DNA of 64,000 nt from Camellia lanceoleosa. Taxonomy: Eukaryota > Streptophyta > Magnoliopsida > Ericales > Theaceae. The notes beneath the pieces were generated by a model. It searched no databases, was not told where the DNA came from, and was given only the letters and a program-made list of their open reading frames with translations. Positions 33,500 through 45,064 of this stretch are shown one piece after another; position 1 is the first letter of the stretch, and every line of letters begins with the position of its first letter. Both the position numbers and the translations under genes were made by a program. The stretch covers positions 206,729,870-206,793,869 of the forward strand of contig CM045761.1 of NCBI GenBank assembly GCA_025200525.1, given 5' to 3'.

Positions 33500-34402
33500 A
33501 TATATTGAAGTTGAAAGACTCAATTTATTTTGCTTAATTTTTGAATTTTTAAGTCATAAAATTAGTTGCTTCGTGTAAATTTATACCATGGCTACATTTA
33601 TCTATTATGTTTTGCTTATGATATTATTTAGTACAATAATAACATTATTTTTGTAAAAATTATATATATTATACTAATAATTAGTAAGATAATTTTAAAT
33701 TACAATGCTTCGCACCCCCGAAATTCTAGTAGTTCACAACCTCTAAATCATATGGATTCGCACCCTAAATTATTTATATTATAAAATTTTAAAAATAGTT
33801 TTGAAATCAAATTTTATCCAACATTGATCTATTCTATTTGTTATATTTTTGTATTATTTAGAGTTACTTATATTCTTTTATTTATTCTTATTTGTTACTA
33901 TTTTATTTTTTTGTTCATATGTCATTTATGTTTTAATTTGCTTATGCACCTTATTTTGCATTTATTCTTTTTTATTTATTCTCTATAAATAGGAATAGTC
34001 TTGAAATAAAAAATATTGTTTACATTCAACACAGCATTCTTTAAAATGAGTTCATAAAAGTTAATACTGATTATTGATACGGATTTATCATTTTACTCAT
34101 AGATTTTCAACTATAAAAATTTTCAAAACTAAACTGCATAACAGGATGAAAGATGATTTTACAACAAGTTACTTAATCATATTTATTGAGAAAAATATTA
34201 CTTAAGGTTTTGATGTTGAGGCCATCATAGATGTTTATACATGGAGTAAGGTTAGGAACACTAACTAATGTACCAACTAACACACCATCTAGATACAATA
34301 TTAGGTGGGATCCATGTTAAGTGGTGAAACCCACAAGTATGTCTTATGTCTTAGTTGGTGTGTTATTTAGTATACTAATTAGTATTTGTAGCATAACTGA
34401 TA
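33500..34402. other. AT-rich intergenic sequence
   Basis: Nothing recognisable; no coding signal on either strand. Confidence 0.6.
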
Positions 34403-34635
34403 TCTATATAATAAGGAAGCTCATTTTTTTTTCTTGATGGGACTTCTGTCCCATTGTCAAAATAGGAACCATTGGATTGAACTTAATCCAAGGGCTGACA
34501 GTGTTACACTCCATTTTCAACTCACACCCTCTCTCTCTCTCATCTCTTTCGTTTGGTTTCGATTTCAAATTGAAATCAGACCCTTCTCTCTCTCTCTCTT
34601 CTTCTTCTTCCATACCTCCTCTTCGCTCACTCCCG

Positions 34636-34661
34636 ATGTCGCTTTCGCCTCATTTCGCAAG
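34636..34661 (+). pseudogene. Captured first-exon fragment (unidentified)
   Basis: ATG at 34636 opens MSLSPHFAR and is followed by a good splice donor CGCAAG|GTAAG, after a CT-rich leader typical of plant 5' UTRs. Too short to name; it could be the 5' exon of a chimeric Helitron transcript. Confidence 0.35.
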
Positions 34662-34839
34662 GTAAGATTTCTGCTATCTCTTCCATACCCTCCCTTTTCG
34701 TTCGCTCCCCTTCTCTCTGTATTTCCCTAGCATTTTTTATCTTCCTTATCTGGGTTTATAACCTGTTTATCTGGGTTTATAACCTGTTCATCTGGGTTTG
34801 ATTGTTTAACTACGTTTAAAATGGGTTTGATTGTTGGTA

Positions 34840-34877
<38 letters not shown>

Positions 34878-35478
34878 CTTTTTTCTTTTCATTTTTTTAA
34901 TTGTTGGTAAGTTTTAATTGTTTTTGTTTGTTTGCTGATTATTGTTGTTAATATAGTTTACTGTACTTTCCCAAAAGTAGAAGATTGAAACTTGATAGGG
35001 TAGAGTTGAGTGAAATCTTTGGAGTTAAAGTCAAATAAAATTGATAAAGAATTCAAATTTCTCAAGTAAAAGGCCTTTGTGTTCCCTGAAATGTGATTTT
35101 TAATCTTTTTTTTTATTTTAAATATTTTGTTTAATTGTTTTCTGGTTTCTATTTTTAAATATGCTGCATTTTTTGTTGTTTTGGTTTTGAGAAAATGAAA
35201 ATGTGGCTCTGTTTAGGCTTGAAATGTATAGTCCAGTGTATAAAATTGATAGTCCAATGAAAGTTTTGGGTCTGAAAATGTGGGTCTGAAATGTATAGTG
35301 GGCATGTTAATTAAGTAAACCAACCTCCTGCCCATGTTTGGAAAAACTGTTTGAGTAGTATAAAATGTGATTGTTATAATAGGGACCAAATTATCTTCAA
35401 TTATTGTGATTGTTATAACATGTGATTGTTTGAGTAGTATAAAATGTGATTGTTATTTGAAAGTTATATCTAATTTAG

Positions 35479-35732
35479 GAAAGGATGATGAGAATGAAAT
35501 CTGTTTGGTAGGAATGAAATCTGCAGGAAATGAATTGGTTTCCACGATTGGTTCCTCGGTGGAGCTAGGAATTGCATCTCAGGTATTACTAATTGCTTTT
35601 ATCAAATCCTTTTTATAGAGTAGATTATTCCATGTGTTGTGTTCATTCATTGCTTCCGTCAAAGATAGTTAAGTACTTCACAGATCCAAATGCCATTGAA
35701 CCACCAATTTTATGGAGTCTCGATTCGCCTCG
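35479..35732 (+). pseudogene. Two captured exon fragments (unidentified)
   Basis: 35479-35582 (between TTTAG and GTATT) encodes EICLVGMKSAGNELVSTIG, then SSVELGIASQ. 35619-35732 (between TTTTTATAG and GTATG) encodes IVKYFTDPNAIEPP, then ILWSLDSPR. Both are open and bounded by good splice sites, but their open frames do not join in phase. I do not recognise the source gene or genes. Confidence 0.45.
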
Positions 35733-35852
35733 GTATGATCTCCCCCCATTTTTATCATTTCTGATAAACAAAAGACAAAAAATGAAATTGGGTTGAGCTC
35801 CTCATTTTACCATCCAGATTGACAAAACTTTTTATAATTGTTGTTTTTTTAG

Positions 35853-35963
35853 GAATAATGTTTCAAGACATAACCACTTTGTTGCTGAACCACAAGGCTT
35901 TCAAGGACACTGTTGATATTTTTGTTGATAGGTACAGGTATATGGACATCTCTGTTGTTGCAG
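35853..35963 (+). pseudogene. APT: Captured adenine phosphoribosyltransferase exon
   Basis: One exon, bounded by TTTTTTTAG and GTAATC, encodes IMFQDITTLLLNHKAFKD, then TVDIFVDRYRYMDISVVA. This is the near-N-terminal block of plant APRT, the purine-salvage enzyme converting adenine and PRPP to AMP. The intron phase (split Gly at both ends) fits the family. The PRPP-binding loop and all other exons are absent, so the fragment is non-functional. Family plants usually read DMG or DMQ where this copy has YMD. Confidence 0.8.
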
Positions 35964-35966
35964 GTA

Positions 35967-35967
35967 A

Positions 35968-36024
<57 letters not shown>
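35967..36024. repeat. (CT)n(CA)n microsatellite
   Basis: A CT run passes directly into a CA run just inside the intron after the APRT exon. Another CT run is at 34844-34874. Confidence 0.9.
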
Positions 36025-36025
<1 letters not shown>

Positions 36026-36529
36026 TCACATTTTACTTCTTTTTTTTTTTTGAAATTTAATTTTATTGTTGTCATTTTTTTTCCCTTCTGAATTTAGTTT
36101 TACTATTCTCTGGTGCCCATTTATCATACATGCTTTGATATGTCTCTACTTTGGTTAGCCATTAAAAATGTATGTAAAAATCTATTTTCTGATATTTTAC
36201 CTTTTTTTTTTTTGTTTACTGTTAACAAAACAATTTTATTCTTTTTTTTAACTTGGGAATGTACATTTGATATTAATTGTGTGTTAGGAGGTGAAATAGT
36301 AACAATTGAATTTTTTTTTTTTTAAATTATAATTTGAACAAATGGTAAAAGACATTTGTATTCAACATTAATATATTAACTGTTGAATGAATAATATATT
36401 CAACCGCAACACGAACATTTCCGAATAGACATGAATGCATTTTTGTTGTTGTCTATTTATGGATAATTTTCATTTACACATGATTTCAAAAGTCATGATG
36501 ATATTATTTATCAAAATATTTTGGTCTGC

Positions 36530-37480
36530 TCTGCAAATCTTAGTTGCATGAATCTTCTATTGAGGTGATGATTCCGCTCTAGAACTGTGATTATGCGGTT
36601 CAGAATAAGAATCTTGGATTGAGAATAAGAATCTTGAATCTTCTAATCTTCTTTTTCTCATCTATCAATGAGAAGTGATGGAACTTTGCAGAGGATACAA
36701 TGTCGATGAATAAATTCTGAAAAGCATCTTTCTAAGACTTTATTTTGCGAAAACATCTTTATCTACTTCCTTCTTCTTTGGATCAATCACAAAATTGTTA
36801 TGGCATGCTGATTTCTAAAGGATGACATTTGTGCCAACTTGAGGTCTTGAATTGCAAGAAGGTTGCATGGTCGAACTCAGAATCAAGAGAAGTATTGTGT
36901 TCAGATCGTGGGTGGCCTTTAAAAGAGTTTGCATATGAGTGCAAAATAAAACCTTTTGACAGTCGAACGCATCGTACTTTATTTGTGTCTTTTTGGTTTG
37001 TTTGATGTTGTTTCTCATCTTTAGCAATCACAAGCTATGATATTTAGAATTGCAAATGTGTTTGTGACCAATATTTTTATCACCAATATTTTCCTTCGAC
37101 TTTTTTTTATCAGCTTTATTAATGAATCAAATTAAGAAAATGAAGAACTTCACTTCAAATCTAGAAAAAGAAAAAGTTAGTAGCTTGCTTCTAATCGCAT
37201 CATGCAGAAGATGGCTTTACTGCCAGACAAATAGCAAATTTCAAGATTTTAATTTTTTTGCTTTGCAAAGCGTCATTTTGAAATGCGATGCAGATTTGAG
37301 CACAATTGGCTGCCTGTGGTGCACCGATAGTGGGTGACTCAATGTATATGCCTGCTGCAATTGCAGAGGTGATCGATCTGGCTTAATCCATTTGGAAAGT
37401 ACCAAGAAACAATGCACAAGTGAGTATGATAAAGCAATGGCTATGCAGGAGTGGATTTCATACGGTTCAAGTGAGCAAAC
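36530..37480 (+). other. Helitron interior, possible further captured pieces
   Basis: Higher-GC islands at 36800-36980 and 37290-37470 stand out from AT-rich surroundings (for example a frame reading MYMPAAIAE near 37340), but none gives a family I can name and stops are frequent. Confidence 0.25.
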
Positions 37481-38957
37481 CTGGGCTTTTTCTTTAGTAT
37501 TTATATTTCTATCTTTGGGTAATCTTTGGATAATCTTTACTCTAATCTTTAATTTTTGGATAATCTTTACTCTAATCTTTAGTCTTTACTGATAATGATC
37601 TCTACTCTAATCTTTTGATTGAAACATTGATTAAGCCTGGTTTGGATAATCTTTACTCTAATCTTTTGATTGAAACATTAATTAATCTTTAGTCTTTACT
37701 AAACTCTAATTTAATTTTATAATCTCTAATCTCTAATCTTTAGTCTTTACTAAACTCGAATATAATTTTATAATTAATTAATTAATTTCAATATTAATTT
37801 TTGTGATTGAAACATTTAAACATTGATTCGGACATTTTTTTTCTTTATTTATAAATTAACTACATTGGTTATCATTTTTTTTCAAAATAAAAAGTATAAA
37901 TTCACAAAATATGTTTGAGACAATCGATATAAGACAAAATATGAGCCTACATATGTGAATTTCACATAATGATCGTATGTAGTGAATTTTTTCTCAGATT
38001 CGCTTTTTTCAAAATTATGATAATAACATACAATGTTCTAAAAATTTATACTAAAGGCTATTTTAATTTCTTCGAACTTGAAATAGATGATCCCAAATCC
38101 AAAAGAAGGAAACACTTCACATGTTCCAAAAACATGATAAGTCAAAAATGTCCGCCCAAAATATACATAAAAAAAAATTAAAAAGGCATTTGAAATCCAA
38201 ATGTATGATCTCAGATTTTTTTTTCCAATGAAGGTGATAAGGTCAAACATTCTTGGACTCGAAAAATGTAAGGCCAAGATTTGTCAACAATGGTACAACC
38301 ATTCAATTCTTTATTAATCAATTTACTAAAAGTACTTATTAATAAAACTATTATTTATATTTAACAAGATAAACTTGACTTTCCACACCGCAAAGAGAAA
38401 AAATAAAAAATAAAAAACATTCTTTATTTGAAAGAATTTAAACTCGATAAAGTTTAAAGAGTTATCGTTATGATACTAATTTAATAACATTCTTTTATTA
38501 AAAGTTATCCCATTCTAACTTGCTATAGTGTATAGATGTGTCATTTTGACGTGGATAAAAATCTAAAATTTGTTATTTGGACTTTAAGTTTAGCAAATAT
38601 TTCTAGATTCTTTGCATATGCTACATTCAAATATATAATTCATTTTTTTGACTTTCATTTTGAAATTTGCTATTTGAAATTTATAAATGCTTTCGCTAAT
38701 TCAATATGTAAAAGCAATTTCAATTTCTTATATGTGAAGTTTTAAGTCAGAGTGACATTACCATTTTGAATTGAGTTTCAATTTCTTATAAATTGATTTA
38801 TTACCAAAAAAATTGTTGGCAGTGCCTTGTCAGCACCCGGTCATCCCTAGATTTGGATCAACTAATAACCATATTGAGGGGTTTAATTGACGTTCAGGCA
38901 CGGGTCATTTCAAAAAATTATAGAAAATTTGAGGGGTTTAATTGATCTAATCTGCAG

Positions 38958-39287
38958 ATGGTGACCACATTTGGAATGCCTGAAATTGGTCCATGGTCAC
39001 TAATGGAATCTTATTTCGAGTGTTGATGTGATTATGAGAAAAGCTTGCCGAAGACATTGACACTGCTGTGAAGAGGCTTTCAGATAGAGCATATGAGATC
39101 GCCTTGACCCACATAAGGAACAACCGTGAGGCTATTGACAAAATTGTGGAAATCCTTCTTGAGAAGGAAACAATAACCGGTGAGGAATTCATTGAAATCC
39201 CAGCTGAAAATCCTTCTCTCTGAATTCGTTGAAATCCCAGCTGAAAATCGGGTCCCTTCACTTGTACCATCTACAGTCACTGTATAA
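38958..39287 (+). pseudogene. FTSH: Captured C-terminal exon of a chloroplast FtsH protease
   Basis: After a CTGCAG acceptor the frame reads MVTTFGMPEIGPWSLMES. It then lacks about 17 expected residues, continues KLAEDIDTAVKRLSDRAYEI, ALTHIRNNREAIDKIVEILL, EKETITGEEF, and ends EIPAENRVPS...STVTV with TAA (39285-39287). This is the end of the M41 protease domain and the C-terminus typical of FTSH1/FTSH5 (VAR1), a thylakoid membrane ATP-dependent zinc protease. A small duplication of ATTGAAATCCCAGCTGAAAA (39190-39245) introduces a stop. AAA domain and zinc site are absent. Confidence 0.8.
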
Positions 39288-39529
39288 GTAGCGCAGGTCA
39301 TAATCCAAATGCAATTTACAGTTCTCATACATCTTCATATGTTTCAATGTATAATTTTGTAATCCTCATCATGTGTAATTAGGAATAGCCACTAATTCTA
39401 TATTTGATCATACTTTCTCCATTTTAAGTTTTATATATTAATATCCAAGTGGTTTAATCTGATGTTTCTTGCTTTAATTCTTGAGCTTGCCTTTCTTCTT
39501 CCAATTATAACTAGATTTGCATGGTCGCA

Positions 39530-39770
39530 ACAACGAGTTTTCACGCCAGCGTTAAGGGTCAACCCGGTAAACATTGAACTCTTGAGGGTAATGAACGATC
39601 CTCTTAGATTTGCAATTTGTTACAAAGATGAATTTTTGTTTCTCAATTGTCCATTGAGAATCCTTAAGCTTGAGTTTATTTTGCAGGAGTTTCCAATTCT
39701 CAGCAAACTAGATCCTGCAGTTTATGGTCCACCGGAGTCTGCAATAACGAAAGATTTGATAGAACAGGAA
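39530..39770 (+). pseudogene. LOX: Captured lipoxygenase exon fragments
   Basis: ALRVNPVNIELLR (ending 39587) is followed by a ~99-nt GT-AG intron and then EFPILSKLDPAVYGPPESAI, TKDLIEQE from 39687. It matches plant lipoxygenase (AG.NPV.I..L.EFP..SKLDP..YG...S.IT) upstream of the catalytic domain. Lipoxygenases oxygenate linoleic/linolenic acid to hydroperoxides. The iron-ligand His residues lie in exons not present here. Same strand as the APRT and FtsH pieces. Confidence 0.75.
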
Positions 39771-40170
39771 AAATGGTTGGAAAAATGCATCTGTCATGTT
39801 TCATAGTATTTTATGACTAGGGTTTTTCTCTTTCTGCTGCAGAGAGCCATTGAGCATTGGCTTTGTTAACCAACATTAATATAGAGCATCTATTGAAGAT
39901 TCATGCCTATTGTGATATTTTGAATTTTAAAATAATAGATTAGGAACATGTCTTTGGTAAAGTTGATCGATTGAGAAATATGTAAGGAATATGTAGAAGG
40001 CATTTCAGGGAACTTTATATGTTGTAGTTATATTTTTTGCTTAGCTTCAAGGAACTTTATATTGGATAGTGATTTCTGAAAGTTATTTACTCTGTTTCAA
40101 GCTATTTCTGAAAGTTATTGGTCAGTGGTATTGAGCAAGAAGTGAAAGGAGAGTGTGAATATTGTTGCAG

Positions 40171-40286
40171 AGATTTCAGTGAGCTACAGAGGGAAAGATG
40201 AAGAATGCGAGCTTATAGAGAGGGTATCAATACTTGAAGCTCAAATCCTAAAGAGAGATAACAACTCTCTACTCTCAAATGGCCAA
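40171..40286 (+). pseudogene. Captured coiled-coil exon (unidentified)
   Basis: Between ATTGTTGCAG and GTACG an open frame encodes EISVSYRGKDEECELIERVS, ILEAQILKRDNNSLLSNGQ, with a heptad-like pattern in ERVSILEAQILKRDN. Source gene not recognised. It is the last exon-like island before the 3' half of the Helitron. Confidence 0.4.
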
Positions 40287-42060
40287 GTACGATTGCCTGC
40301 TTCATATTTGTTTTTTTATCCCCTCAGTTTCTTAAAATGTCTTTAACTCTTTGGTTGCTCGATAATGATTCGATTGACATCTAGATACGGTATTAATCAT
40401 TTTTGTTTTTGTTTGTGTTTTTTTTCTTGGGTTCTTATATGCAAATTATGGGTTCAATTTGATGATTTTCTTCAATTTGATTAATTTCCTAATCTGAAAA
40501 ATGTTTATATTTTCTTATTGGTAGTTTTTGAGTCTTTGCCGGATTAGCAAGAGCTGATATGGTTACCATAACCATGAGAACATAGGATAAAATGAAGCAA
40601 ATAACCTATATTAATCAGCAAGCTATGGTTAGATAGAAGACATATAATACTCTCAATTTATTTGTTCAATTAGAGGGATTAAAAGATCAAATGCCACATT
40701 CATGAAAATAAGATCAGAGAAAATATAAATAGGATGTTCATAATACAGAGAAAATGAATGCAATTTTTGTTTTCACTCACTCTGGTAGAAAATAGTAAAA
40801 CCGTTCCCACATTTTACATACATGTGACACTAAATCATTTCAAATTTTTCTATACTGATGTCGGGCTATATGTGTAGTTTAGAAACTAGAAATAGCCGAA
40901 TAACCATGTCCATGTACTGTGTCATCTCTGAAGACAATTTGGAAGTAGATTACTCTTAGATTGGCTATTTCTATACTGAGTGGTGGTGCATGATAAATCA
41001 AGAACTAAGATACTTTTTAGCAACTACAAAGTTTATTGGCTATTATGTGATGCGATTTGGAAATACTGAACATTGGTCATTTTTTTTTTTTTTTTTGAAT
41101 TAGATTTTGCATAAAAGATGCAACCAAAATGGGATTGATGAGCAATGGATAAAATGTAGCCCATGATGGAAGCAAACTTTTGGGATCTGATTTACTTCTT
41201 CCATTAGATTAGTTTTCTCCTTATCTAGGTGTTTCTCTCTTAATTTGGGTTATGGCTTATAAGAAATCTACTATACAACTAGCTTACTTTCATGTATGAT
41301 ATTTTGGTTTCTTAATTTTCTGTTTGGTATGGCTTTGGATTGTATACAACTAGCTTACTTTTCCCCTATAAAAAGTACTGGTTTGGCTATTATTGGTGAT
41401 TGTTGGAATGACTTCCATTCCACATCAAATAATAAATGTGCAAAATGAGGACTATGACAAAAAAAAAAAAAAAAAAAAGACAGACCGACAAACCAAAAGA
41501 TGCCTTTCTTAAGACAATATATGCCTCTTTATTTGAAATTTTTGGCTCAAAACCCCCCCTCCCCCTCTTTGTATTCCTTTCTGTTTTTTTATTTTATTTT
41601 TGGAATCCTCTTGGAAATCATGGTATCATGTTATCATGGTGTAGTTTTTTTTGTTGTCTCATTGTTCTTTCTTGGGAGCAAATATCTTAAAAATATGGTT
41701 TAGTTAACTAGGGAAAACATGTGTGCTTATTTTTGTTGAGTACTTCAGTGGAGGTAGTAAAACTAGCTGAAGATACATCATAGATACTTTTGAGCACTTA
41801 GAAAGTCTATTGCGACATTATTTGGAGATATCATTAGGCATTTTTCTCTGAATTAGATTTTCTTCTTTAATCCATTTGATTTTAGATTTTTTCTTTTTTT
41901 TGGTTCAGGTATCGATACTAGCAATTGTCAACTACTATTGAATGACTTGCAAATACTTTTAGTTGTTTTTAATTGATGACTTTTACATCATCCATACAAT
42001 TACTCTCTTTGAAGTATGTTTTCATTCATGTAATTTATTCAACCACATTGGGGCATTATA

Positions 42061-42338
42061 CATGGTTATCAAAATCGCGATTCGGATCATAGTCCTACAA
42101 TCCTAAATTGTCAAAACGATCCAAATCGTTGTAGGATCGGTGTTATAGTAGGATCGCAAGTAGGATCGTAAATAGGATCACTGGATTTATGATTTTTCAC
42201 CTTATTTTTATTATGCATCATTCTATTTTGTATTTTTACCTAGGAAGTAGAATCTTACGATTCTCGATTCGATCCTACAATCCGATCTATGAGACCCTGT
42301 CACCAATCCTATGTAGGATCCTAATTTTAACAACCTTG
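42061..42338. mobile_element. hAT MITE nested in the Helitron, 278 bp
   Basis: Perfect 8-bp target duplication GCATTATA (42053-42060, 42339-42346) surrounds CATGGTTATCAAAAT and, at the other end, ATTTTAACAACCTTG, which are inverted relatives. Subterminal TAGGATCG/CGATCCTA words are repeated in both orientations. An 8-bp duplication is the hAT signature. It inserted after the Helitron acquired its 3' end. Confidence 0.85.
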
Positions 42339-42672
42339 GCATTATATGGCCGTAATGATTTTTCTTGACAACTGATTTTGGTAAGTTGGATTAAAAATGG
42401 ATTTACTTAACCTAGGTTTGAATGTATGCTATTAATGTGATGAGGTAATGTGACATTAAATTGACATATATATATGACTTCCAAGTCTAAAGCTCCACAA
42501 ATCGTATGAGTGATAGTTTTTTGCTTTTTGTTTTTTTGGTACAAGAAACAAAATCCACTATTTAAGTGGTTATATGGGTTCAATCCCAACAAAAAAAAGA
42601 AAAAAAAAAAAAAAAAAAAGAAAAAAACAAAAGTTTATATGGGAGTGCCTTTAGGCACGGGTTATGCACTAG

Positions 42673-43323
42673 TATATATATATATACACTAGCAGGCTAT
42701 ATATTATTTGTTAATATTTGGTGAGATTCTTCTTTGTCTAACCTTAGGTTCAAAGTTTAAAATTCTTTCCTTCATCTAAATTTTTATTTTAAATAGAAAA
42801 ATAGATACTTAGCAAAAGGAGATAAAAAGTTTTAGGATTGACTTGTTCACGTTATACATGATATAGATATATATTATAAAAAGTGACAACTATAATATCT
42901 CCATATAGTTAACTTTAGTAAACAAAAAAATAATTATAATTACTATATTTGTTAAGCTTATGTAGACAAAAAATATATTCGATCACATTTTTGTTCTCAA
43001 TTATATTGATAAAGAATGTTCGATTAATAATAATATTAACTTTTTTATGCTAGTATAAATAAATTTAAAATTATATAATAATTTTTTTCGATGAAAATTT
43101 ATGTGTTTTATTGGTAACAATGCAATCATGACACATAAAATATAATAAACAAAATATATAAATATGATGATTCAAGTATTATTGTATTTAAGGAAAAAAG
43201 TACTAGAGAGATTTCTAACGGTGCTTTAACGACACTCCGACAATATTTCATTGACTCTCTTTACACTTCTAAAGTATAGATTTACACTCCTAAAGTAGAG
43301 ATCTATAACTTTAATCCAACACA
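42673..43323. other. AT-rich sequence
   Basis: Begins with a TA run immediately after the Helitron; no gene or recognisable element. Confidence 0.6.
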
Positions 43324-43394
43324 CTAATTTAATACCACACTAATTTAATAGGATTATTAATACTTCACAATTAATCTTGTGAATCAAACATGAC
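43324..43394. mobile_element. Partial inverted copy of the Tourist-like MITE
   Basis: Ends GTGAATCAAACATGACC, the reverse complement of the start of the MITE at 43685; the following AATAGGATTATTAAT-type interior also matches in reverse. One terminus is missing. The two copies face each other across about 290 bp. Confidence 0.6.
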
Positions 43395-43684
43395 CTTTTT
43401 ATGTCTAAAATAAAAGTCCGAATGTTTTCTCTGCTGATTTCGATATAAATTTTTAAATTTTCGACACTCACAATGACTCTCTCCTCTCTAACCTTCTCTC
43501 ATACTATTGCAGATGTACATCCTCCTCAACTCTAGCTTCCAGCGGTGCCCAAAATACAGCAGCAGCAAAGATAAAGTTGGGCAATAGCAATGAGACAACA
43601 TCAATTGGATAACAGGGTTTCAAAAATATCTTACTTAGTTTAATACAGATCTTACTTTTCAAACCATACACACACACACCTTAA

Positions 43685-43948
43685 GGTCATGTTTGATTCA
43701 CAAGACTAATAATAAAATATTAATAATCCTATTAAATTAATGTGGTATTCACTATCCAATTGGATTAATATCCATTGGATTAATAATCTCACCCCTACCC
43801 CATTACTAATAATCCTACAAATTTGTTGGATTAATTATCCATTGGATTAATAATCCTAAATCAAAATGTTAAAACAAACATAGGATAATTGGACCCACGG
43901 ATTAATAATTCCAATCCCATGCTCTAATCCACCCAATCAAACATGCCC
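43685..43948. mobile_element. Tourist/PIF-like MITE, 264 bp
   Basis: Termini GGTCATGTTTGATT and, reversed, GGGCATGTTTGATTGG, flanked by TAA at 43682-43684 and 43949-43951. The interior repeats ATTGGATTAATAAT words. No coding capacity. Confidence 0.8.
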
Positions 43949-43951
43949 TAA

Positions 43952-44612
43952 AAGAACTCATTCCTATCTCTGTGTACCCTTCGCATACATGACATGGAAT
44001 AATGCAAGCCAGATTAAAGCACCATATTTCAGAAGCCGTTTTGGTGTTGCAGCATTTCTTGGTGACATCAAACTTTTATTGTCTACAAGTTAGCAATTTG
44101 CCTATTAAATCTTCAGTAAATGAAAAAGGGCAAGTAAATCCTTCAGCCTAAAATGTTCCAACTGCAAAATGAAATTGCAAAGACACCAACTTTAAATAAA
44201 ATGCGACATTCAAATTACAAGGTAGCCTCATATCAGCCAGACTAGTACTTATGAAAAGTACTATACTCAAGAAACAACACAACACCCCCCAACTATACTC
44301 AAGAAACACCACAACACCCCCCAACCAAATTTTTTCTGTATGTTACTATACTCAAGAAACACCCACCCACCCCCCCCCCCCCCAAATTTGTCTCTGTGTT
44401 TCCATCTTCCATAAATAAACACAATAACAACTCAATAAAGTGGGGGTGTGTTATATCAATCATACATATGTATGCAAACACATCCAACAAATCAAAAAGC
44501 ACCCACCCCTCTCCTCTTGCCTTCATCACGGACATGGATAAAACTGGTACATACAACATATGCTATGCGAACTGGTTCACAAAATACACAATAATCCCTC
44601 ACCCCTGCATAT
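43952..44612. other. Region downstream of the dnaJ10-like gene
   Basis: Contains no coding exon; it probably includes the 3' UTR (the first few hundred bases below 44613 on the minus strand). Runs of C near 44368-44382 and CAAGAAAC(A/C)-type repeats near 44270-44360. Confidence 0.45.
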
Positions 44613-45018
44613 TTATGAATGTCTCTGCACACCAGGTGGTGCCGTTGGCATTGGGAAGTCACAGTTAAATTGGGCATCTGCAAATTGTGGCGCCTCCACA
44701 TATGGGCTCTAGAACATCCAACAATTGAAGAATAAAAACATGAATATTAACAACACAGAAGAACATAAACATGTAAAATGAACAACTTCTAAAAGAAAAA
44801 CTTAGATGCATATTTTTCCCTTAATGCAGTAACGTTTCATCGACTTTTCCTTTATAGCATACTCTAGGTTGCATACTCAAACGCATGTCCCATATTCCTA
44901 GTTGCAATAACTTCAATAATCCAAATCTATGACTTGTCTATAATTTAAAATTTCGAGATACCACCTTCATAGTTGCAACACCTTAATATTCCAAATCTAT
45001 GACTTGTTTATAATTTAT

Positions 45019-45064
<46 letters not shown>

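Larger units (their letters stand above)
34403..42672 (+). mobile_element. Non-autonomous gene-capturing Helitron, 8.3 kb
   Basis: The 5' end is TCTATATAATAAGGAAGC (34403) preceded by A. The 3' end is a hairpin GTGCCT/AGGCAC (42645-42658), then GGGTTATGCACTAG (42659-42672) followed by T. These are the plant Helitron hallmarks: 5' TC, 3' hairpin about 10 bases before CTRR, insertion between A and T. The interior carries exon fragments from unrelated host genes, all on the same strand and with introns (34636-40286), as known for captured genes in Helitrons. No Rep/helicase frame is present. A hAT MITE sits inside near the 3' end. Confidence 0.8.

Noticed and set aside
36798..37031. Minus-strand 77-codon frame in the Helitron as a captured gene
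   Set aside because: No recognisable family and opposite to the other captured pieces; kept only as a possible unidentified island.
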